Of a stretch of 8,828 nucleotides of DNA, positions 1 through 6,024 are shown in pieces. Both the position numbers and the translations under genes were made by a program. The DNA lies in contig JAGVPR010000388.1 in assembly GCA_020052115.1 (NCBI GenBank), positions 1 to 8,828 on the forward strand, given 5' to 3'. The notes beneath the pieces are model-generated. The model worked only from the letters and a program-made list of their open reading frames with translations. It was not told the DNA's origin and did not search any database. The DNA is from Candidatus Eiseniibacteriota bacterium. Lineage in GTDB: Bacteria > Eisenbacteria > RBG-16-71-46 > JAGVPR01. The first letter of the stretch is position 1, and each line of letters begins with the position of its first letter.

Positions 1-198
1 GCGACATCCCTGCCCCTCGCGGTCGGCTTCGGCATCCGTTCGGGCACCGACGTCGCCGCGCTGCCGCTTGAAGCCGACGCGGTCGTGGTCGGCGCGGCAC
101 TCCTCGAACGCCTCGACGAGGATCCTCGCGGGCTCTCCTCCTTCGATCGTCTGGCGAACGAGATCCGCGGCGCGCTTCCATTCGGGGGCCGGCGATGA
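1..198 (+). CDS. trpA: Tryptophan synthase alpha subunit, C-terminal end (5' truncated by window)
   Basis: The first 65 codons read in frame to a TGA at 196-198. The fragment contains AVGFGI followed about 20 residues later by ADAVVVGAALLERL and then a final helix. This is the order of the last two phosphate-binding strands and C-terminal helix of the TrpA TIM barrel, which cleaves indole-3-glycerol phosphate and passes indole to TrpB. The family usually has GSA where this protein has GAA, so a phosphate-contacting serine is replaced by alanine. The catalytic Glu and Asp lie upstream, outside the window. The stop overlaps the start of uppP as ATGA, so the two are probably co-transcribed and translationally coupled. 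Another phosphate-binding TIM barrel is possible because only the C-terminus is seen, but GFGI plus the spacing favours TrpA. Confidence 0.75.
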   Translation, partial: ATSLPLAVGFGIRSGTDVAALPLEADAVVVGAALLERLDEDPRGLSSFDRLANEIRGALPFGGRR

Positions 199-1043
199 CC
201 TGGCTGCAGGCGCTTCTTCTCGGAATCGTCCAGGGGGCCACGGAGTTCATCCCGGTGAGCAGCACGGCGCACATGGTGATCGCCCTCAACCTGCTCGATC
301 TCGACAAGAAGCTCACCCCCCAGCAGATCACCGCGGTGATGGCCGTCGTCCAGCTCGGGACGCTCGCCGCCGTGCTCGCGTACTTCGCGCGGGAGCTTTT
401 CTCGATGGCGCGCGGCGTCCTCGGTATCGGTGCCACATCCGAGGAGAAGCACCGTGGCCGCCGGCTCTTCGTCTACATGATCGTCGGCACGATTCCGGTG
501 GGGGTCGTGGGGATCGCCTTCAAGGACCTCATCGAAGGGGCCTTTACGAAGAACCTCTATCTCATCGCGTGGAGCATGATCGGCGTGGCGCTCTTGCTGC
601 TCCTCGCGGAGGCGGTGGGGACGCGGCGGCGGGGAGAGGGAAGTCTTCGCTGGAGCGACGCCCTGGTGATCGGCTTCGCTCAGGTGCTCTCCCTCGTGCC
701 CGGTTCATCGCGCTCCGGAACGACGCTTACGGCCGCGCTGTTTCTGGGCCTGAAGCGCGAGACGGGCGCGCGGTTCTCCTTCCTGCTCTCGATCCCGGCC
801 GTCGCCGCCAGCGGGCTTCTGGAACTGGTGAGCGTCCGTGAGGGAATCGCGGGAGTGGGCTGGCCGGCGGTGATCGTGGCGACGTTCGTGGCGGGAGTCG
901 TGGGCTTTCTCTCGATCGAGTTTCTGCTGCGGTTTCTCAGGCGGCGCTCGACGGCGGTGTTCGTTCTCTACCGCGTCTTGCTGGGCGCGGCACTTCTCGC
1001 GCTCCTCATGAGCGGTGTTGTGGGTCCCGGCGGGACCCCATGA
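195..1043 (+). CDS. uppP: Undecaprenyl-diphosphatase UppP/BacA
   Basis: This 282-residue integral membrane enzyme dephosphorylates undecaprenyl pyrophosphate to the monophosphate lipid carrier used for peptidoglycan and other envelope polymers. It is complete and of usual family length. The first signature, at about residues 10-27, reads IVQGATEFIPVSSTAHM and carries the (E/Q)xxxE pair as Q13/E17, plus H26. The second, LVPGSSRSGTT at about residues 167-177, carries the conserved Arg173. Hydrophobic segments lie near residues 43-63, 92-110, 122-139, 155-170, 196-212, 224-246 and 255-275. The ATG overlaps the trpA stop. A G-rich stretch at 184-188, six bases upstream, is the likely ribosome binding site. 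BacA-type enzymes are associated with bacitracin resistance when overproduced, but here it is most simply the housekeeping copy. The last codons lie in a GGGTCCC/GGGACCC hairpin. Confidence 0.95.
   Translation: MTWLQALLLGIVQGATEFIPVSSTAHMVIALNLLDLDKKLTPQQITAVMAVVQLGTLAAVLAYFARELFSMARGVLGIGATSEEKHRGRRLFVYMIVGTIPVGVVGIAFKDLIEGAFTKNLYLIAWSMIGVALLLLLAEAVGTRRRGEGSLRWSDALVIGFAQVLSLVPGSSRSGTTLTAALFLGLKRETGARFSFLLSIPAVAASGLLELVSVREGIAGVGWPAVIVATFVAGVVGFLSIEFLLRFLRRRSTAVFVLYRVLLGAALLALLMSGVVGPGGTP
1022..1038 (+). other. Perfect inverted repeat at the 3' end of uppP
   Basis: GGGTCCC at 1022-1028 pairs with GGGACCC at 1032-1038 across a GGC loop. The stem ends three bases before the uppP TGA. It has no following T-run, so it is not a classical intrinsic terminator. 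It could protect the mRNA 3' end or pause polymerase. Confidence 0.3.
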
Positions 1044-1096
1044 TGGGGCCGGAGCGCGCGCGAGGCTCGCATACTCTCACGTGGTGATCCCTCCCC

Positions 1097-1112
1097 GGCG
1101 GCACGCGCCGCC
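1097..1112. terminator. Possible factor-assisted terminator hairpin between convergent genes
   Basis: GGCGGC at 1097-1102 pairs with GCCGCC at 1107-1112 around a 4-base loop, 53 bases after the uppP stop. A stable GC stem in a convergent gap is a plausible bidirectional transcript end. There is no T-tract on either side, so an intrinsic mechanism is unsupported. Confidence 0.25.
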
Positions 1113-1156
1113 TCGAGGTGCACCGCCATCCGGTGACGGCTCTTCGCTTCCCGCGA

Positions 1157-1219
1157 CTACCTTCTCAACCACCAGAAGAAGTCGATCAGAAGCACGGCGC
1201 CGAAGACTGCGAGGTCCAT
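1157..1219 (-). CDS. Candidate 20-residue membrane micropeptide
   Basis: On the minus strand an ATG at 1219-1217 opens a 20-codon frame ending in TAG at 1159-1157. A full AGGAGG (1233-1228, inside a longer GGGAGGAGGGAG) sits 8 bases upstream, which is ideal spacing. The predicted peptide has one uninterrupted hydrophobic stretch, AVFGAVLLIDFFWWL, closed by two arginines. This is the shape of a single-pass membrane peptide with a cytoplasmic positive end. It lies about 230 bases beyond the stop of the PP2C sensor gene on the same strand, so it could be a separate small transcript or the tail of that one. I do not recognise the family. It differs from KdpF in lacking the usual RPE-type C-terminus. 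The purine-rich leader could also be chance. Confidence 0.35.
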   Translation of the reverse strand: MDLAVFGAVLLIDFFWWLRR

Positions 1220-1449
1220 TCCGGCTCCCTCCTCCCTGGCCGTTGTCGGCCGGTACAGCCCGAGGGGTGAAATCGACCGGCGCCCTCCCTGCCGGATGCA
1301 ACACCGCGGGCAGGAAGAGAGACGCTTCAATCCCGGTGATCGGAAGAACCTGATCCGACTTGAGGAAATGCGCCAGGGGCTGGCGGGGGCGGGCCAGGGG
1401 TGGGGGAGGAGGCGCAGGAAGTCGGCCTTACAGGTGTCGGAAACGCCCC

Positions 1450-3999
1450 CTACAGCACCTTCACGGCCACCACGGTGAAATCATCCGGCGGGTCCACCTC
1501 CGCGAACGTCGCGACCGCCGTGAGAACCCGCTCGCGCACCTGTCGCGCCGAGAGATGGCGGGACTCGGCCAGGATCTGGATCAGCCTCTCGTCGCCGAAG
1601 GGCTCTCTGTCGCGCATCCGGTCCACGACGCCGTCGGTGAAGAAGAGCAGCAGGTCGCCCGAGGCCAGCTCGACACGCGCCTCGGAGTACTCGCTGCCCC
1701 GCGTCACGCCGAGAAGAAGCCCCGTCGTCTCCAGGCGCTCGACGTTTCCGTTCGCCCTCATGAGCACCGGCCGGTCGTGGCCCGCGCTCGCGTATCGGAA
1801 CGACGGCTCGCTGAGATCGAAGTAGCCGAAGCAAAGCGAGACGAAGCGTCCCGGCTCATCCACGTTCAAGACGCGGCGGTTGAGCTGGCGAAGAAGCGCG
1901 GCCGGCGGCGTGCCCCGTTCGGCCTCGGCCCGCAGAGCCGCCTGGACGCCCGCCATGAGGAGCGCGGCCGGCACCCCCTTGCCCGCGGCGTCGCCGATCA
2001 CGAGTCCGAGTCTCCGCCGCCCGAGCAGCACGTAGTCGTAGTAATCGCCGCCGACCTCTTCGCAAGGCACGGTGCGCCCCGCGATCTCGACCGTGGCGAG
2101 CACGGGATCCTCCCGCGGAAGCAGGTGCTCCTGGATCTCCCGCGCCAGCTCCAGCTCGCGCGCGATTCGCTCCTGCTGGAGCAGAGATCCGTGCAGCCGA
2201 GCGTTCTCCGACGCCGTCCCGGCGAGAGCCGCAATCGTGTCGAGCATCTCGATGTCCTCGGGGCCGAAGCGCCGGCCGTTCTTCCTGCCGCCGAAGATGA
2301 CGAGCCCGTGCAAGCCGTTCTCGCCCCGGATCGGCAGCACGGCCTCGGCCCCGAGATGGGCGAGCGAGCGGCGCTCTCCGGCGGGCAGAAATCCGAACGG
2401 CAGATCGCTCCCGATCTCTTCGACAAGAAGCGGCCGGCTCGAGGTGCGAAACGCCTTCGCGAGCCCGCGCCCGAGCCTGACCTCGGGCAGCGTGAGGAGG
2501 TCCACGCCGTGCGCGTAGGCCAGATCGAAGCTCTCGGCGGCCTCGTCCCAGAGAAACGCGGCCCCCGCGGAGGATCCGAGCGCCGCGGAGACCTTCTCCG
2601 CGAGGAGCCGGAGCAGCTCCCTCTCGTCAATGCATGTGGCCAGCGCGCGGCTCATCTCCCGGAGCGTGCTCCGCTCGACGAGCCGTTCGGGGAAGAACAT
2701 CCGGTCCACGGATTTCTGCAGCCGCGCCCAGGCGAGCACCGCCACGAGCGCCACGAGCAGCGCGGAGACGAGCCCCAGCACGAATCCCGGCTGCGGGAGC
2801 ACCCCCGCGAGCGCGCCGCCGAAGGCGTACGCGAGCACGGCGTAGAGGACGATGACGAGTCCGAGGAACGAGACGATCACGACCGCCCGGCGGGCCAGGT
2901 GGGTCAGGTCGAAGACGCCGTGTCTCACGATGGCGTACGCGAAGGAGAAGGGCACGAGCACAGTCGCGAGAAGGGAGTACCGGTCACCCGGCAGCGACCA
3001 CCCCGGCCGAATCACGTGCCCCAGCGTCGCGGCCGTGATCGGCAGCACGCCAAGCAGCGTTCCCCAGAGCGGGATCACGAGCCGCCGGCGCGCCGCCCGG
3101 GAGGGCGCCACGTGATGGCTGTGCACGAAGAGCGCGATCGAGGAGACCACGGCGACCGCGAAGAAGATCGTCGAGACTACGTCCAGCACCGCGAACTGCG
3201 TGGAGAGCTCCACGGTGGTCATCGCCGTCGCGAGCTGCGAGAAGAAAGAGACGAAGAACAGGAGCGCCGCGACCCCGTAACCGACCCACGGGAGGTGCGG
3301 ATGGCGGCGGAGCAGCGACTTCTCGGTCGGGAACAAGAGGGTGAAGTGCACGAGGAGCGCCGGCAAGAAGAGGATCGCCAGCGAGTAGAGCGACACGAAC
3401 GCCGTGTACGCGGGCTTCGAGAGGATCTCGACCGGCTCGCGCAGGAAGAAGCCGAAGACGTAACAGAGCAGGCCGAACAGGCGGCCCAACCGGTCGGAGC
3501 GGCGCAGGACGACGGCGAGCCCGACGAGGATGAACGCGATGCCCGTCAGCGTGGCGATCGCGCGCCAGAGGATCTCGGCGCGCGGAGGGGGAAGCATCGG
3601 GAACTGGAGCCGGAGGCGACCGCTGTCGCGCTCCAGGATCCACCACGAGGGAGCGCCGACGAGCACGCGCCTGAGCGCGACCTCGCCGTGCAGGGCGTCG
3701 CGGGTCGGTATTCCGTCCACCGCGATGATCGCGTCGCCGACGGAGAAACCCGCCTGCCACGCGGGGCCGCCTCTGTCCACCACGGCGACGCGGTGGCCGC
3801 GAATGGCCATCCCGAGGTACGCGCGCTTGTCGAGGGTTCGTAGCCCCACCAAGCTGGCGATGAGGAGGGCCAGTCCCAGCGCGGCGAGCAGCCCCCGGCC
3901 GGTACCGCGGGGCAGCGCGATTCGAACGGGCTTTGCGGGCGTTTTCTGTCTCGATTCGATGTCCGGCACGATGATCACCACACGGTAGAGGGCTTCCAA
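1450..3999 (-). CDS. Membrane sensor phosphatase: TM-PDZ-multi-TM-GAF-PP2C (RsbU/SpoIIE type)
   Basis: This is a probable Ser/Thr phosphatase of the partner-switching class, which dephosphorylates anti-anti-sigma-like proteins. Residues 37-53 form a first membrane segment. Residues about 58-135 are a PDZ-like domain (GGPAWQAGFSVGDAIIAVDG). About eight or nine more hydrophobic segments run from 144 to 425. The membrane block and the motif FDLTHLARRAVV (363-374) leading to LQKSVDRMFFPER resemble the N-terminal half of ComP-type sensors. A GAF domain spans about 456-600, with a coiled linker (ELELAREIQEHLLPRE) at 615-630. The PP2C domain (about 640-848) keeps its metal aspartates: D652 in GGDYYDY, D670 in VIGDAAGKG, D789 in FTDG, and D839/D840 in DDFTVV. 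The coordinates use the outermost start, TTG at 3999, which has no Shine-Dalgarno. GTG at 3981 or 3978 is equally possible and alters only the N-terminal tail. A weak TTGACC-N18-GACACT promoter (4028-3999) would favour the internal GTGs. No RsbV/RsbW-like partner is in the window. Confidence 0.92.
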   Translation of the reverse strand: MEALYRVVIIVPDIESRQKTPAKPVRIALPRGTGRGLLAALGLALLIASLVGLRTLDKRAYLGMAIRGHRVAVVDRGGPAWQAGFSVGDAIIAVDGIPTRDALHGEVALRRVLVGAPSWWILERDSGRLRLQFPMLPPPRAEILWRAIATLTGIAFILVGLAVVLRRSDRLGRLFGLLCYVFGFFLREPVEILSKPAYTAFVSLYSLAILFLPALLVHFTLLFPTEKSLLRRHPHLPWVGYGVAALLFFVSFFSQLATAMTTVELSTQFAVLDVVSTIFFAVAVVSSIALFVHSHHVAPSRAARRRLVIPLWGTLLGVLPITAATLGHVIRPGWSLPGDRYSLLATVLVPFSFAYAIVRHGVFDLTHLARRAVVIVSFLGLVIVLYAVLAYAFGGALAGVLPQPGFVLGLVSALLVALVAVLAWARLQKSVDRMFFPERLVERSTLREMSRALATCIDERELLRLLAEKVSAALGSSAGAAFLWDEAAESFDLAYAHGVDLLTLPEVRLGRGLAKAFRTSSRPLLVEEIGSDLPFGFLPAGERRSLAHLGAEAVLPIRGENGLHGLVIFGGRKNGRRFGPEDIEMLDTIAALAGTASENARLHGSLLQQERIARELELAREIQEHLLPREDPVLATVEIAGRTVPCEEVGGDYYDYVLLGRRRLGLVIGDAAGKGVPAALLMAGVQAALRAEAERGTPPAALLRQLNRRVLNVDEPGRFVSLCFGYFDLSEPSFRYASAGHDRPVLMRANGNVERLETTGLLLGVTRGSEYSEARVELASGDLLLFFTDGVVDRMRDREPFGDERLIQILAESRHLSARQVRERVLTAVATFAEVDPPDDFTVVAVKVL

Positions 4000-4139
4000 G
4001 TGTCCGACGCCGGGTGGAAGCGGGTCAAGCCGAAAGGCCGCTCCGCCAAAAACCGCTCAAGCGAGGAGCCGCGAGGACGATATCTGGAGGGAAGGCGCAG
4101 CCGCCGCGCATGCGGGGGCGTCGCGCCGACGGAGGCCTC

Positions 4140-4382
4140 ATGACGCAGCCGCTCGAGCGACACCGCAAGCCCAGGCTCCGCCTCGTCCGCTCCGCGCAGG
4201 GGGGTGTCCAAAGCCGCGCGAACGGCGGCTCCCGCGGCAATCCGCCCGTGCGCGAGGACAAGATCGCCCTTGCGCGGCGTCGTATGGCCGAAGGGTACTA
4301 CGACCGGCCGGATGTCCTCGAACGCATCGCAGAGGGGATCCTCCGCCAGATAAGGCCCGCCGCGCCACCGCGCGTCTATTGA
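4140..4382 (+). CDS. Small protein with FlgM-like (anti-sigma-28) C-terminus
   Basis: This is an 80-residue protein. The N-terminal 45 residues are basic, low in complexity and probably disordered. The C-terminal part reads VREDKIALARRRMAEGYYDR and continues into PDVLERIAEGILRQI. This is the pattern of the FlgM C-terminus: an R-x-x-K-I/V helix, an x-G-x-Y turn, then a second helix ending in an I-A-x-x-I/L-L motif. In FlgM that part binds and inhibits the flagellar sigma factor. FlgM itself is about 90-100 residues with a similarly flexible N-terminus, so the size fits. The ATG at 4140 follows GGAGG (4131-4135) by four bases. The frame stays open upstream to 4014, but that extension has no ribosome site. 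No flagellar gene or sigma-28 gene is visible nearby, so the target is unknown. The gene is transcribed away from the PP2C gene and ends 118 bases before the histidine kinase start. Confidence 0.55.
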   Translation: MTQPLERHRKPRLRLVRSAQGGVQSRANGGSRGNPPVREDKIALARRRMAEGYYDRPDVLERIAEGILRQIRPAAPPRVY

Positions 4383-4418
4383 GGTTTCTCCTCCCGTTTT
4401 GAGCGCTCTCGAGCGAGG

Positions 4419-4447
4419 TTGATCGGTTAGCCCTCCGCTGATAGAAT
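4419..4447 (+). promoter_or_regulatory. Sigma-70-type promoter for the kinase/regulator operon
   Basis: TTGATC (4419-4424) and TAGAAT (4442-4447) are separated by exactly 17 bases. This matches the housekeeping -35/-10 pattern at 4/6 and 5/6 positions, in an AT-richer patch of an otherwise GC-rich region. The expected transcription start is near 4454. This argues that the kinase begins at ATG 4501 rather than the in-frame TTG at 4456, which would leave no leader. Confidence 0.55.
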
Positions 4448-4500
4448 CCCGTGGCTTGATCGTCCCCTTGGAACGTCACGGACAGCCTTCGGCGAGGCGC

Positions 4501-6024
4501 ATGGCCACCCTGGAGAATCCTCCCGAAACCCGCGCCGCGGCACGTGCGGCTGGCGCCGCCGATATCCTCACGCGCTTTCTCTCGGCCGCCGGACCCGCCG
4601 CCGCTCCGGCCCTCGACACGTTCGGCGTCGCGGTCCTCGAGGCCGATGACACGGGCGCCTCCGGGCTCGCCACCACGACACGTTTTCCGCGCGAGGCCCT
4701 GGAGGAGCAACTCAGCATCCCCGATTTCACCTCGCTCACCGAAGTTTCTCTGGGCGGAACGCGTTTCCGCATGGAGCCGGCCGGCCCTGACGCCTGGATC
4801 CTGATGCCGGCCCAGGCGGCGAGCCCGGAGACCCTCGCGCTCGCCCGCGCCGCCTGCCGGATCGCGCGCCTGGAGAAAGAGGGCGGGGAGCTGCGCTCAT
4901 TCCAGAGGGCGCTCGTGGATGGGATCTGCGAGGGGATCCTCGCCGCAGACGGCAGCGGGGCGGTGACGTTTCTCTCCGAGAGCGCCGCGCGGTTTCTGGG
5001 CGTGGCGGCCCGCGAGGCGCTGGGGCGGCCCGCGATCGAGATCGTGCGCACTCCGAAGCCCGGAGAGGATCTGATCGCTCTCGGTCTGGCGGGCCGTGTC
5101 GAGGAGGTCGAGATGACCATCCTCGGGGCGGGCGACCGGGCGATCTCCGCCGGCGTGCGGTTGGAGCCGCTGCGCGGAGCGCGCGGGAGGATTGAGGGAG
5201 TTCTCGTGGTGCTCCGCGATCTCGAGCAGTCGAAGCGGCTCGAGGAACAGGCCCGGGCGCGCGATCGGATGACGTCGCTCGGCGAGCTGACCGCGGCCGT
5301 CGCTCACGAGGTGAGAAACCCCCTCACGGCGATCGCGGCGAGCGCGCAGATCCTCCGACGCCGGCTCTCGAGCGACGAGACGCAGGCGGCGCTCCTGGAC
5401 GTGATCGTCGAGGAGACGACGCGTCTCAACCGGATCGTCGAGAGCATGCTTCAGTTTGCCTGGCAGCCGCGGCCCCGGCTGGTGCTCGCGGAGTCTCCTC
5501 CGATCATCGAGCGCGTGCTGCTGCTCGTCGCGGAAAAGGCGGGGAGCGCGGGCGTCCGGCTCGCGCGTGACATCGCGCCCGGATTGCCGGCCGTCTACGC
5601 CGATCCCGACCAGATCGAACAGGTGCTCCTGAACCTCGCCCAGAACGCGGTCCAGGCGATGTCCGGCGGCGGCGATCTCACGATCTCCGCGGAGGTCGTC
5701 GAGGAGCGCGCCCCTTCACGCAGGATCGTCGGCCGGCGCGCGGGCGATCCGTTCAGGCCGACCGAGCCGGCGCCGGTCTTGAGATTCGTCGAGATCACCG
5801 TCGCCGACACCGGCTGCGGCATCCGCGACGAGGATCTGCCGCGCGTGTTCGATCCGTTCTTCACGACTCGACGCGACGGCACGGGCCTGGGGCTCTCGAT
5901 CTCGCAGGGCATCGTCCAGGCGCATGACGGATACCTTCGGCTCGCGAGCCGCGTGGGCACCGGCACGCGGGTCACGCTCGGGCTTCCGGTCGAGAGGAGG
6001 CGTGGTGAACGGCGAAGCCGATAG
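4501..6024 (+). CDS. Soluble PAS-domain sensor histidine kinase (NtrB-like)
   Basis: This is a 507-residue sensor kinase that should autophosphorylate on His269 and pass phosphate to the regulator encoded immediately downstream. No membrane segment or signal peptide is visible, so it is cytosolic, as in the NtrB group. Residues 1-130 form an unassigned N-terminal domain, possibly a diverged GAF. A PAS domain covers about 132-242 and a helical linker about 243-262. The H box is AAVAHEVRNPLTAI with H269. The N box is LLNLAQNAVQAM with N378/N382. The G1 box is VADTGCGI with D436, the F box is FDPFF (450-454), and the G2 box is GTGLGLSI (460-467). All catalytic boxes are intact. ATG 4501 has a close GAGG (4494-4497). 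An in-frame TTG at 4456 is the alternative start but lies at the predicted transcription start. The gene overlaps the regulator by about 20 bases, which indicates coupled translation. Confidence 0.93.
   Translation: MATLENPPETRAAARAAGAADILTRFLSAAGPAAAPALDTFGVAVLEADDTGASGLATTTRFPREALEEQLSIPDFTSLTEVSLGGTRFRMEPAGPDAWILMPAQAASPETLALARAACRIARLEKEGGELRSFQRALVDGICEGILAADGSGAVTFLSESAARFLGVAAREALGRPAIEIVRTPKPGEDLIALGLAGRVEEVEMTILGAGDRAISAGVRLEPLRGARGRIEGVLVVLRDLEQSKRLEEQARARDRMTSLGELTAAVAHEVRNPLTAIAASAQILRRRLSSDETQAALLDVIVEETTRLNRIVESMLQFAWQPRPRLVLAESPPIIERVLLLVAEKAGSAGVRLARDIAPGLPAVYADPDQIEQVLLNLAQNAVQAMSGGGDLTISAEVVEERAPSRRIVGRRAGDPFRPTEPAPVLRFVEITVADTGCGIRDEDLPRVFDPFFTTRRDGTGLGLSISQGIVQAHDGYLRLASRVGTGTRVTLGLPVERRRGERRSR

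Larger units (their letters stand above)
1044..1449. other. Gap between the convergent uppP and PP2C genes
   Basis: About 400 bases separate the stop of uppP (plus) and the stop of the PP2C sensor gene (minus). Several frames are open here, but their proteins are Arg/Pro/Gly-rich shadow translations typical of high GC, with no recognisable domain. What can be pointed to is a GGCGGC/GCCGCC hairpin at 1097-1112, a 20-codon minus-strand reading frame with a consensus Shine-Dalgarno at 1157-1219, a small GGCCG/CGGCC hairpin at 1238-1251, and a loose CCTGCC/GGCAGG inverted repeat at 1288-1314. No T-rich terminator is visible for either flanking gene. Confidence 0.6.

Noticed and set aside
68..841. 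A 257-codon plus-strand frame overlapping trpA and uppP
   Set aside because: It is the wrong frame of uppP, giving Arg/Gly/Ala-rich noise, whereas the uppP frame carries both family signatures.
1077..1304. A 75-codon minus-strand frame in the uppP/PP2C gap
   Set aside because: Low-complexity Arg/Gly-rich product with no ribosome site. The shorter frame at 1157-1219 has far better initiation signals.
1220..1330. Possible c-di-AMP or other riboswitch, or a -12-like TTGCA, upstream of the micropeptide
   Set aside because: I could not align the conserved cores of the riboswitch families I know, and the TTGCA lacks the required GG twelve bases upstream.
1360..3843. An 827-codon open frame on the plus strand opposite the PP2C sensor gene
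   Set aside because: The translation is rich in Arg, Glu, His and Pro with no recognisable domain, while the minus strand shows intact PDZ, GAF and PP2C motifs. It is a high-GC antisense artefact.
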